Source: Schistosoma mansoni
Taxonomy: Eukaryota > Platyhelminthes > Trematoda > Strigeidida > Schistosomatidae
Assembly (NCBI RefSeq): GCF_000237925.1
Contig: NW_017386025.1
Location: forward strand, 2,480,001 to 2,544,000
Length of the DNA stretch: 64,000 bases
Reading direction: 5' to 3'
The notes below the pieces were generated by a model. The model was not told the DNA's origin. It saw only the letters and a list, made by a program, of their open reading frames with translations, and searched no databases. Positions 33,336 to 44,649 of this stretch are shown piece after piece. The position numbers and the translations under genes were made by a program. Position 1 is the stretch's first letter; each line of letters begins with the position of its first letter.

Positions 33336-34282
33336 CATAGGTAAAATCTTTACCCCTCAACCAGTTAGGAACGTAGTTCCAAACGTCCATCGGAGTACAT
33401 TTTTGCATGAATAAGATCCGTCAGTCCCAAATTACGATTCTTATTAACACTTCTGTCATTTCAAACAACAAATCTAAGAATATTTTCAGAGATATGCTTG
33501 TTAGTATTGCGTTTTCAACTGAAGAGTTTGTCAGACAGCTAACAGAATATCAAAATGAGACTTCCTGTTATTTCATTATTGGTGATAGCAATCATAATGA
33601 TTTTTACACTAAATACAAGTAGGGATCATCAACACGAAATGCTTCACCAAATATCATATACCTAATAACTTAGGCAGGCTAGTGGATGTAGATACAAGTC
33701 CCTTATTCATGTTTGGCTGGTTGAAGGATTGTTTACGGTTACCAAATGGTTGACGAATCATAAATTTGAGTTTCTGCGTAACGTTAGCAAGACAAGCCGA
33801 TTGTTTCGTGGTTTAACGAAAGACGACACTAGTAACACTCACACTTTATTATTTTCTAGAGCTGCAGCCTCTATATTTTCTGAAGGTATCTCAAACCAGA
33901 TGCCGAATAATCTCATAATGAATAGTTACATATTGTCCAATATCACCTGTATTTAGTCTGTTTTATAAATGATTGAAAAATGTTTAGTAGATTTCACTTT
34001 TATTAACTCTAAAACGCTTAAAAAATGGGTCGTTTTGAAAGTTAAAAGTCATACACGGCATTCTTTATAACACGTATTCCCAAAAACAACTTTTGTGTTG
34101 TGCTGCTAAGCTAAATTAACTTTGTTTCACTGATTATCAATGTCCGCAATAATAAAAACCAAACTCTTAAATTATTGATTAGATGAGGGAGTAAAATTAA
34201 TAGACAGATTTGGTGTAGTTGTTATTATTAAATTCTATATGGTAATCACTTATTTTAACATTGTTATGACTATAAAAAATAG
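33336..34282. other. Unassigned AT-rich sequence
   Basis: No recognised gene or repeat. Confidence 0.3.
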
Positions 34283-34817
34283 GCCGTATGCCAATTCATT
34301 ATGATTTTATGTCCGGCTTTTTATCACGTGAACTATCCACCAATCAAAATACAACTTTTCCAACCTTAGTACTGTGCTAACCAATGACTTCGACCGGTGT
34401 GAGCAGTCTAGCGTCCTTATTGGTCCCTTGTCCGCCTAGCCCTTCCAATTGAGTGCAGAACACCAATTACAGCTTCTGCTATGCGAATCATTGATTTCAA
34501 GCATATTTGGTTTATATACCAGACAGACAGACTACATCAACACCATAAAATAGAAAATAATATTTGTACAAGATCAAACCAAATGTAACTGTGAACGTGA
34601 GAGACAGTAATCAATAAACTGAATATAATTTAGGGACAGTAAATCGTATAGTAATAATAATAATCCATGGGTCAAAATGAAGCTTATAATAAGATGAATA
34701 TAAATATACACAATTTAATTATTCAATAGTTAAACAATAAGAATATATATATAGAATTATAGTCTATTAATAGGTCCTTGTAGTTACCCGTTCTTATGTC
34801 TTCACTGGGATATAACA
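34283..34817 (-). repeat. LTR-like repeat, right copy of an inverted pair
   Basis: Reverse complement of the 30.4 kb copy, almost identical from 34817 to 34319 (one substitution noted in the ATAATTCACGTGAT segment, few others). Similarity continues more weakly to about 34283, where AATTGGCATACGG corresponds to the possible primer-binding site of the left copy. Confidence 0.6.
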
Positions 34818-36190
34818 AACATATAGAAGATTGAACTCATAACAATAAATTTCTCGTTTACTAATGAACAGGAGAAGACAAAACTGGATTAAATTTCAGT
34901 TTCGCTGCAAATTTCGTCAATTATGTATATATTAATTGTATTAACAATCCCCTGGCAACATTCCTTAGATAATAATAAAATTTCTTACTTTACACTCTAT
35001 AATAAATCGCTTTCTCACTAAAAGCTTTGAGCTAGAATTATCAAAAGCATACATTTATACATGCCGATGAGATAGCTTGAGACATGCATGACTTACTGAA
35101 AATGCCGTAGCTAGTGGTCAACGTTAATATGATTAATGCTTAACTCATTTCACTGTAGTTTAGTGAGTTCGAACGATTTTTTTTCGTATTTTCACCATAT
35201 AATCGAAAATTTCACATATCGATTATTTTCATCTAAATTTCGTTTATTTTGAGCTTTCTATGGTGCATTTATTGATTACAGCCCTTACATTAGACCAAAT
35301 CTTCTTCAAATATTACATCCTACTGAACACATAATTTTCAAGTAATTAATGTGTCATTACTGCACTTTGAAGTAGAAAAAAAATATCGTACGACAGTACT
35401 TTACATTTATTTACAATACTGTTTTTTATTAATTTTGTGGTATGCTAGATAAAGCTGTCTTTGATCTATAATAAAAAGAGTCATCATATTGGCTCAATTG
35501 TCTGAGTAAAAAAAAAACAAGTTAATAAGCAGATTTCGAGCAGACAGAAAAATTTAAATTTTTACCCTCCTTGCATTATCATCATTGATAATTTTACAGT
35601 CATCAAAAAACACCGACTTAACAAATTACGTTGTGATCTCACAATGTTATTTTACAAATACTTACACTTTTATTCTTAGTTGCATAGTTGCCAAACAAAC
35701 AAAAAAAGATGAAAGCGAGGAACTGAAAGCCGTTTGATCAATGTATACAATAAATCATAAATAAATAAAAAAGGGAGATAAAAGACAAGTAGATTTATAT
35801 ACAAATAGAAACGATGCAAAATCAATAATGTACAATTGTCAACAGAATATTTCCATTAAAATTTTATGTAAAAACGTTTCATTATAAGTGTGCACAATAT
35901 TCAAAATAAAAAAACATTCTGAAAATTGTGTTTTCAGTTTCGCCATTTTTTTCATACCAAATCAGGAATAGACATTTATAACTTTTTTTGTCCTAACAAC
36001 CAATGATACAAACATAAAACCCAACATGTAAGCGAATTGACAATAAATATATGATGTACCTTCCCAACCATAGATAAATTCGATTAATGTCTGCACTTTT
36101 GCAAATGAGACTAAACAATTCCAACTGTGAAAAGTAAAGTTAAAAATCAAGTATGCAATAGATTATAATAATAATTATTGTTATTAATAG
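34818..36190. other. Unassigned AT-rich sequence
   Basis: No coding or repeat feature recognised. Confidence 0.3.
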
Positions 36191-37067
36191 TATTGGTTAA
36201 CTTACTTACTTACGCCTGTTACCCTCAATGGAGCATAGGTCGCCGACCAGAATTCTCCAACCCACTCTGTCCTGGGCCTTCTTTTCTAGTTCTTTCCAGT
36301 TCTTGTTCATTCTTCTCATGTCTGTCCCCATTTCTCGGCGTAATGTGTTCTTTGGTCTTCCTCTTCTCCTTCGACCTTCAGGATTCCATGTGAGGGCTTG
36401 TCTTGTGACACAATTAGGTGATTTCCTCAAGGTGTGCCCAATCCACTTCCAGCGCTTCTTCCTGATTTCTTACTCTGCTGGAATCTGGTTTGTTGTCTCC
36501 CACAGTAACTTGTTGCTGATAGTGTCTGGCCATCGGATCCGCAGAATCTTGCATAGACAGCTGTTAATAAACACTTGTATCTTCTGGATAATGGCTTCTG
36601 TAGTTCTCCGCGTCTCCGCCCCATACAGTAGAACTGTCTTCACATTTGTATTGAAAATTCTAACCTTGGTGTTGGTTGACAATTGTTTTGAGCTCCAAAT
36701 GTTTTTCAGTTGTAAGTATGCTGCTCTTACTTTGCCGATCCGCGCCCTCACATCTGCATCTGATCCACTGTGTTCATCAATGATGCTGCCCAGATATGTA
36801 AAGGTTTCCACATCCTCCAAAGCTTCTCCGTCAAGTGTAATTTGATTGGTGCATATTGTATTGTATCGGAGAGTGTTGCTTTTCCCTTTGTTTATATTGA
36901 GACCTACTGCTGCTGAGGCTGCTGCTACACTGGTCGTTTTCTCCTGCATTTGTTGTTGCGTTTGTGATAGAAGAGCCAGATCATCCGCGAAGTCTAAATC
37001 GTCAAGCTGCATCCTTCCTGTCCACTGTATCCCGTGATTTACTCCAGATGTTGACATTATTGGTTAA
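36191..37067 (-). mobile_element. RTE-type (SR2-like) retrotransposon, 5'-truncated, with target-site duplication
   Basis: The element is 36201-37057 on the minus strand. The flanks 36191-36200 and 37058-37067 are the same 10 bp, TATTGGTTAA. The 3' tail is a short TAAG repeat (TAAGTAAGTAAG) typical of the family. It encodes the RT C-terminus: DLDFADDLALLSQTQQQMQE (catalytic FADD), VGLNINKGKS, ETFTYLGSIIDEHSGSDADV and LLYGAETRRTTEAIIQKIQV. After one frameshift it continues [20 protein letters not shown]. Frame integrity over 195 codons and the intact duplication suggest a relatively young insertion. Confidence 0.85.
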
Positions 37068-38776
37068 GCGTCATTATTGATCTCCCCTATACATGATGGA
37101 TTCACTTCGCATTCATCCCTCCTTATCACGTCTTACTAATTTTTCACACAATTTAGTCTTCCATTAAACATTTGATCGAATTGCAATTGCACTATAATAT
37201 TTCTCTCACTCTAACTGACCCTTATTTACTCGGATCACGGATCTTAAATGTTCAAGTTCACTTTCTATATGAGTCATATTAACATTAACAATTTTATTCT
37301 ATTTTGTTTGACATTCCTAAATACATTTAACTTTGGACAGTGAGGAAGAAATGGAAAAGAAATATACAACATACAATTTATAATATGTAAGATACTCACC
37401 TAATCCACTGATTTCAACTAAGATCAGATGAAAGACCAGAGGCAGCATTAATTAGCATAAACATTCCGTCGTTCTCATAACAACCTAATTTCACACTTCA
37501 AATACAACAGAAATGGATAAGACGAGATATTAAAACAGTGTACATGTTTTCGAATCATTTTAAGTCATATTTTTACTTCGGAAAGCCAGATAGATTTCAC
37601 AAATAGTGTGTTGGTCATTAAACTGTTGGATGACTATCTTTTCGTACCCGTGTCTAACTTCAGTTTAGCTTTCACGTATTCCATACTTAGTTTCGTAACA
37701 GACCATCGGCACATAACGTTAGAACGTTAAATCAAGAAAACGAAACAAGAGGTGTAATGAGGATAAGTTTATTTCACACATTCAGTTGTAAACAGACAGT
37801 TATTTAAGCGAAGGAAGAGCAAAAGTAGCGTAAAGCTGGCAAGTAGCCAAATCATCCTATTTAAGGTGATTCATTGTATATATAAAGTTCAGCCACTAGA
37901 TAGGCAACAAACCAGGTAACAGAAAAAGTTGGACGTACATACACAGACAAGTATGTAGAAGAAACGCTCAGGTTTAGCGCGTGAATATTTGATAAGATTA
38001 AATATGAGTATTCAGAATAACCGAAAAGATTGGAATAACAATTTCACTGAGAAACTAGGATAAATCATGTACATGTCATAATGGAGAAACGGGTACAATC
38101 TGGATATATTAACATACAATTTGTTCGTCTGATTACATTAGAAATTGACATATAACGAGAATGTTAGGATGTGATGTTCTAGTAGTTTCAGCACTTAACT
38201 TTCAACTAGTTGGTCACAGTTTTGCCTTATGTTCTTCGATTTAGGGGCTGTGTTGCATCGTTAGTTTTTAAGTAAAGTGACTTAAAGCTGAGTGTACAAA
38301 CCTGTACCTGTTAAAGAAGTTAAATTTACTAAATTACAATAAACTTGATACTAACTAGGACAGATTAATAGTGAGTATGAAATAAGTAAAGTTCAACATC
38401 AATATTTTTGAAGTATAATCTTCTGGCAAAATAATGGTGTAAATAGGAATACAAACATTTAGGGTTACTAGTTATAAGTTCTACTAACACCTTACCCCAT
38501 TATTTTATTCGGGATAGTTTTGAAAAAGTTGTGAAATTTGATTAGACGTGTTTATTATAATATAATATTATACAGGATGTTCGATGCTGTGTAAAAAATA
38601 GAGTTCCCTAGCTTTTCTATTATTAAATAGGCTACTCGTTCTTTGTTGTTTATTCATATGACCGCTCTTAATATCCTCCATTTTAGCATTATTCACCGGT
38701 ATATAATGCTGAAGCTCAAAAATCCAAATGAACCAGCTTTTGATATCATATCATAATACTAGTTGTACAGAGGAAT
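37068..38776. other. Unassigned AT-rich sequence
   Basis: No gene or repeat recognised. If the four-exon gene at 42.4-43.3 kb continues 3', its next exons could be here or beyond, but I found none. Confidence 0.3.
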
Positions 38777-41700
38777 AACTCTATAATGCCCCCAAACGAC
38801 CTAGTACGATCGCAAGTGGAGAGAGTCAGCTTTCCCTCTCGAAATGCTCTCACATGACCACGCGTATATAGCCTCTGCCAAAGACGTCCCACTCACTGCC
38901 TTCTCGTGGCATTACTGTTGTTTACGAAATTGAGAGGACCAAGAACGAATGTCCGGTGCTTTCACCGGGTTGGTGGACACGGAAAGTCCACCTAGGCGGT
39001 TGGGAAAACCTGATTCTAAACCAGTAGTGCACATAGGCTCCAGAATACTAAAGGAACAAATGGCGTATGAACCAATCGTTGGTCAACGGCTACCATGGGA
39101 CTGCATCTCCTTACTATCATTATCATTTTTTATGTAATACGTCACTTATCTTTCTCTATTCCCACTTAATGTACTTCCATTTTTCAACTTATACAGCAGC
39201 TCTTCCATGGTGGAAACTCTGTTCTATCTAAACGATCTCCAGTCACTGTCTGGTCGGAAGTCAATGCTTCCACCGAATACGAATACTGAACCAGTCTTTC
39301 TGAAACCACGTACGCTGTCTGAAACTGGCTTCCTTCAACGTTCGCACACTAATGCAGATCGGACAACAGATAGGGCTAGTTATGTCTTTGGAAAGTTTTA
39401 ATGTTGACGTGTGTTGTCTATCCGAGACCCTTATTCAAGACTCTAGTCAAGTACTACAAATTCGCTCTCCATCTGTCGCTTCGAAAAGCCTGTTTTACGT
39501 GCGTTTATCTGGGGACCCTGTGGCATCTTCATCTGGTCTTGCTGGCGTTGGTGTCGCACTAAGCGTTAGAGCTGAGACAGCACTAGTCGGTTGGATCCCC
39601 ATTAACAGTCGGTTATGTGCTGTTAGATTAGAAAGCTCCATCAAAGTTAGAAATCGGAGTGAGAAACGATGTCTTTTTGTCATCTCCGCCTGTGCCCCGA
39701 CAGATAGCAGCCCGGGTGCGATCAAGGATGGATTTTACCACCAGCTAACCGTTCCTCTTCAGAAAGTGCGTCCAACAGATATTGTAGTACTATCCGGAGA
39801 CTTGAACGCACAGGTCGGGTGTCTAGGCACAGAAGAGAGTCGTTTAGTTGGCCGATGGGGACTTGTTGGTCGCAGGTTAGATAACAGGAACCGTCTACTG
39901 CAACTGTGCGCAAACCGCAACCTGTTTCTGGCTAGCACTAACTACCAGCGCAGTCATTGTCGATGTGCCACCTGACGTCCTTCTTCTGCATCTCAAACCG
40001 AGCTAGGTTCTAGACTAGCTACCATCCCACCGAAAAGTATAAGTAAGTAAAGTCGCTTGTGGCTTCGTGAAACGTCCCGCTTATATGCATTGGGTTTCTA
40101 CAGGTTCCTTACAACTGATCGAGACCCATAGGTCTACTCCGGATGACCATAAGTTTGGCCATAAACGACGACTGTCATGTAGTGAAATTGGGTAAAGCTT
40201 ACGTAAGGACCAAGAAGTCAGGTGGTCGGAGCGTGCTAATGAGTTAAAAGCAGCATCTGGTAATTGCAGGAAGCTCTTTCAACTCATCCAAGCCACTGGC
40301 AGCAAGAAGTCTGGTATGAATAAAACAATCTGCGAAGGTGATGGGATGCCAATCACTAACATCTATCGACGTCTTGGACGATGGGTGGAATTCTTTGAAG
40401 GGCAGTTCACCTGGCCGGCTGCTCCGACAACATCGATCAGACTGCCCTGCATTCCGTGGCCTGTGACGACTGATCAACCAAATGAGGCGGACGTCCGCAA
40501 GGAACTTCAACTCTTGAAATGCTACAAATCACCGGGCCCAGATGACCTACCTCCGGCTCTTTTTAAAGATGGTGGTCACTTTCTGGTTAAGGAACGGACC
40601 GATTTGTTTACAAAGGTTCAGGAGCTAGAGTGTGTTCCAAAATCATGGAACGAGTCGATAGTTGTCCCTATTTTCAAAAAGGGTTCACATCGTTCCTGTG
40701 ACAACCATCGGGGGATAAGTTTACTTCCGATTGCGTCCAAACTATTGGCTTCTGCCATACATCGTAGATTGTTTAAAACACAAGAAAGATAAACTCGAGA
40801 GGAGCTGGCTGGTTTTCATCCTGGTTGAGGATGTATTGATTATATCTTTACCCTACGCCAAATGCTAGAACACCGTCATAATTATCACAAGCCAACAATC
40901 GTAGCGTATCTTGACATCAGGGCTGACTTCGATTGGTTGGACAGAACTGTTCCCTGGGACTGTCTATTGAAGAAGGATGTGCCTGAAAAGTTTATCAACA
41001 TCCTAAAAGTCCTATATACAAACACCTTACACAGAATGAGGACATACAACCACCTCGCTACATTGTCCCATACCAATAATGGGGTTAGGCAGGTTGTCCA
41101 ATCTCACCATTCCTCTTCAACATTCCCGTCGACAACATTCTGGAAACAGCTCTGATGGATGTAAGTAATGGCCGTGTGGATCTGTTTCCTGGAGAAAGAC
41201 TTGTCGACCTTGAGTATGCGGATGATATTGTCTTACTGTGCGATGATACCCAAGTCATGCAATCCACACTTAATCAGGTGGCAATCAGTGTCCGTAGGTA
41301 TGGTATGCGTTTTGCACATTCCAAGTGCAAAGTACTTTTATAAGACTGACAGGACTCTGATCCTGCACTCACCCTGGGTAATGAGCAAATAGAAGTATTC
41401 GAGAAGTTCGTGTATCTGGGTAGCTGCTGGTGGTGGCGTGAGTGTTGAGATTAATTCACATATAGTGAAAGCCAGAACGGTTTATTACAATTTAGGCTAT
41501 CTTTGGCGCCTTCGTGATGTTAGCCTGGCTATAAAAGGTCGGATCTACAATGCGTCAATGAGAGAAATTTTGTTGTTTGTGAAACCCGACCTATCTGAGT
41601 TGAGGATGTTAGACAACTGTCTGTGTTTGATCATCGTTGTCTCCGAAGGATTGCTGACATACCGTGGCAACACCATGTTAGTAATGCAGAAGTTCGGCAT

Positions 41701-42302
41701 CGTTTGTTAGGGTACAGTGACGATGATTCAACTGGTGTCATTATCTTAGAAACACCGACTACGGCGACTTGGACATGTTCTACGGATGTCGTTCCAAAGA
41801 ATTCGTCATCGTGAATTATTTGCCGACGCTGAGACTGGTTGAAAAAGCAGAGAGATGGTCAGTGTTTGATATGGTGTCGTGGTATGGAAGAAAGCTGCAC
41901 ATGACTGGCTTCTGTTGGTCCTTTATGACTCCCTGGTTGGGGTCCAAGAGGTGATGCAACACAATGGCTTGAGACGTCATCAGACATGGCTCAGTATAGA
42001 AGCCGGTGGCGAGATCCGGCTGTAACCTTCCCTTACTTTCTTCATAAAAGGTGGTTGTAACTTCCCTAACTGGAAGAATTCTTTCCGGTTGTGCCCTTTT
42101 GTTTCTCTATTTACTATTATTTTTCCACTACCATACACCGATTTGTGGTCATCATTGTTCTTTTTTCTTCTATACGCACTTTACACTCTTTATCTCTTCC
42201 CATTCTCATTGTTATTGTGTGGCGCATATGTATCTGGTGCCCCCTTGTACCAATTTTTATGTGTTCAAATAGTAAATAAATAAATAGAAACAACTCTATA
42301 AT
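38777..42302 (+). mobile_element. Non-LTR retrotransposon, family A, essentially full length with target-site duplication
   Basis: The element is 38788-42291 (3.5 kb), flanked by AACTCTATAAT at 38777-38787 and 42292-42302. The 5' UTR starts GCCCCCAAACGACC and has the GTCCGGTGCTTTCACCGGGT block. The endonuclease region (about 39340-39975) reads VDVCCLSETLIQDSSQV, LAGVGVALSVRAE, CAPTDSSPGAIKDGFYHQL and VVLSGDLNAQVG. The RT region (40,200-41,980) reads LLKCYKSPGPDDLPPALFKD, NHRGISLLPIASKLLASAIH and, after frameshifts, VDLEYADDIVLLCDD (catalytic Asp pair). The 3' end has TGTGTTCAAATAGTAAATAA. Many frameshifts make it non-autonomous now. Clade (RTE or CR1-like) is not settled by eye. Confidence 0.85.
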
Positions 42303-42401
42303 TCAAAACCATACCCAAAGCCTGTAGTGAGTACTAAACTCAAGACAGATCTCCAACTAAATTTAAAGAGCTATAAGTTGCTAAAAAATTTATTATCTTA
42401 C

Positions 42402-42748
42402 CTGAACGAGGTCGTTTTAGAATCATAGATATCAAAATTCGGAGACGATTTGTACTCATGAAAAACTTCCTCCAAAAAACCAACACGATTTTGTTCAACA
42501 GTTTCTATCATACTGTGCAAACTTAAGATGTCAACGTTTTTTTTGGAAAAATCTATCAAAGGTATCATTAGAACAACAGCCACTTTTAATTTGACTACAT
42601 CCACGTTTGAATATTGTTTTGCTGCTAAAATCAAAGGATTTGTACAACCAGGAACTAATTTTGCTGAATCTGCATACCATTTGATGTAGTCCCATCCAGC
42701 TAGATTTTTGTTAGAATAAAAGTGAAAGGCAGTTTCAATATTAAAGTG
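42402..42748 (-). CDS. Unrecognised gene, exon d
   Basis: Acceptor TTATTCCTTAG, donor CAG|GTAAGATAA (near-consensus). 347 nt open from end to end, encoding HFNIETAFHFYSN to DSKTTSFR. The following intron contains the 3.5 kb family A element 100 bp downstream. Confidence 0.7.
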
Positions 42749-43305
42749 CTAAGGAATAATAAATTAGAAATTATACAGTTGATAATAGCTAGGTTAATAA
42801 AAAAAGTGTTAGACAAACCTTCAAGATGCCAGCCATAAGAGGAAAAAGACAATCCTGATTGATCAAAAAATGTGAGCTAAAATATGTGGCCTTACATATT
42901 ATTATGTTAGATAGAATGAGTTGGTACTAGTGCAACTAATACGCACCTTGATATTCCCTCCAGTTGGTGTATATGAACTGAAATATCCACAAAATACAAT
43001 ACCAGAAGGAAATATATGTTTAGTGACCCCTAGTAAATCAACTTCAATCACAAGAAACTGAGTTCGATAAGACCGTCGATGTATAAAAAATCTTTTATCT
43101 GGACAGTTGCATTAGTCCTAACAAGCTAATGTACAGCAAATTCACACCGGTAAAATAAGCTGGGCTGTCAATCTCCACATTACGACCAATATACCACCAA
43201 TAATCCATAAACAGATCTATCATGGGAGTAATATACTTCCCATGAGAAAGATGATGTTGGGTAAAATATAAAGATGGCAGGCATTTGATCATCATTTTCA
43301 GAGCT
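42402..43305 (-). CDS. Unrecognised host gene, four consecutive internal exons (partial)
   Basis: Exons 43148-43305, 42947-43098, 42819-42854 and 42402-42748 splice in frame (phases 1, 0 and 0, leaving phase 2 at the last donor, TTCAG|GTAAGA). They encode about 230 aa. It opens with ALKMMIKCLPSLYFTQHHLS and runs through LFMDYWWYIGRNVEIDSPAY, KRFFIHRRSYRTQFLVIEVD, FPSGIVFCGYFSSYTPTGG and HFNIETAFHFYSNKNLAGWD. It continues with PGCTNPLILAAKQYSNVDVV and ends YDSKTTSFR. There are no membrane segments, repeats or motifs that I can tie to a family. One exon is only 36 nt, in line with the micro-exons common in schistosome genes. Clean splice sites and continuous frames over four exons support a real gene. 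It has no start or stop here; the introns on both sides hold family A retrotransposons. Confidence 0.7.
42819..42854 (-). CDS. Unrecognised gene, 36 nt micro-exon c
   Basis: Acceptor TTTTTTGATCAATCAG, donor AAG|GTTTGT; encodes DCLFPLMAGILK, phase 0 on both sides. An upstream TTTTAG at 42877 would give a 58 nt exon that breaks the frame, so the inner acceptor was preferred. Confidence 0.55.
42947..43098 (-). CDS. Unrecognised gene, exon b
   Basis: Acceptor CTGTCCAG, donor AAG|GTGCGT. Only one of three frames is open (KRFFIHRRSYRTQFLVIEVD ...), and it is the one that agrees with exon a. The intron between them is 49 bp, within the small-intron class seen at the 5' ends of schistosome genes. 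Confidence 0.65.
43148..43305 (-). CDS. Unrecognised gene, exon a
   Basis: Acceptor TTGTCAG before 43305, donor G|GTGTGA after 43148; phase 2 in, phase 1 out. The acceptor AG is only 16 bases from the end of the 43.3 kb retrotransposon insertion, so the pyrimidine tract region has been disturbed. Confidence 0.65.
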
Positions 43306-43311
43306 CTGACA

Positions 43312-43860
43312 ACATATTACGATTATTTTATTATTATTTATTTGAACACATAAATATTAGTACAAAGGGGCACCAAATACATATGCGCCACACAAATCTT
43401 ATTTGATTTGTGTGGGGGCTGTGATACTGTCCCGGTGCCCAAACCGAAGCAGGTGGTTTTCTTAGAGGGCCACACCCGGAGATTGACCGAAAGATCTGAT
43501 CCACAAGGCAGTGGAGCATCGTGAGGAGATGCAATCCCATGGTAGCCGGTCACTAACAATTGTTTCGTACGCCATTTGTTCCTTCAGGATACTGGAGCCT
43601 ATGTGCACTACTGGTTTAGAATCAGGGTTTTCCAACTCCCCTAGGTGGACTCGCCGTGTCCACCAACCCGGTTAAAGCGCCGGACATTCAATTTTCATCT
43701 TCTCAATTTCGTAAACAACACCCTCGCCAAGAGAAGGCAGTGAGTGGGACTTCTCTGGCAGAGGCTATATACGCGTGGCCATATGAGAGTATTTCGAGAG
43801 GGAGAGTGGACTCTCCCCACTCTCGGCCGTACCAGGGCATTTGGGGGCACATATTACGAT
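43312..43860 (-). mobile_element. 525 bp internally deleted family A derivative with target-site duplication
   Basis: The element is 43324-43848 on the minus strand, flanked by ACATATTACGAT at 43312-43323 and 43849-43860. From its 5' end it keeps the family A leader (GCCCCCAAATGCCCTGGTAC; CTCTCGAAATACTCTCATAT; the GTCCGGCGCTTTAACCGG block) to about 430 bp. It then passes directly into the terminal TGTGTGGCGCATATGTATTT, GGTGCCCCTTTGTACTAATA and an AAATAAATAATAATAAAA tail. EN and RT are completely missing, so it must have been moved by proteins of another copy. The perfect duplication indicates a recent insertion. Confidence 0.85.
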
Positions 43861-44645
43861 AACATAGAATTAAAGATTTCGGAACCAGAAAAGTATATCT
43901 AGTTTATTGATACATAAATGGACCAAATATGATATATGGTATGCATTAAACTAGCTCGAACCTTAATTAATGATACTTCTAGATATACAAAAACGTTTTG
44001 GTGTAGCTATAATGCTTTAACAGTGTTACAAACCAGAACCGTTTAGTTCAATCGATGGAAATTCCTGGACTAGTAAAAGAAGTTTGAAATAAAGGAGACT
44101 AGCAAGATTACTTTTTTTAATCACTAACCCTACGTATCATCGTGTTCCGTTTCTAACTTGTTCTAGTAGAATATTCTTCTCAATTAGGTTGTAGTGTAAT
44201 ATACCTAGTGATTTGAAACAACACTTATTTTAAAGTAATACTGAAACTTACCATTATTTTTTAAAGTTATATCTATTAAGATAAGGCTACAGATCATAAA
44301 AACCAAATTTTACTATTAAGATTTCTAGAGGCTAACTCCAGTTATTATATCAAGCATATTTAGTGCAAAGCAGTGCTTTAACATGTGTATAATGAATAAA
44401 AATTAGACGCAATATTTAATATGGGTTTTAAAATTCGATTCAAAAGTTATTTGACAATGTAGTATTTTAATTAAGAATTGTGCGATTGAAATGGGATATA
44501 TAATCGAGTAATAACTGTGGATTTTGCAAACTGAAGTAGATAGGGTGACATTTAAAATCATGACTTTGAAGTTACCAGTCAAATTCCGAAATTTGTTAGT
44601 GTTTGAGTTGATGGATACACCGTGGCATATATCTAAATAAAACAT
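43861..44645. other. Unassigned AT-rich sequence
   Basis: Probably intron of the unrecognised gene. A minus-strand frame at 44403-44645 has no recognised domain. Confidence 0.3.
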
Positions 44646-44649
44646 TTTG

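Noticed and set aside
43700-43848. HDV-like ribozyme at the 5' terminus of family A elements
   Set aside because: I tried to form the nested double pseudoknot starting at GCCCCCA; only a partial P1 (CCCCA with TGGGG) appears and P2/P3 do not fit.
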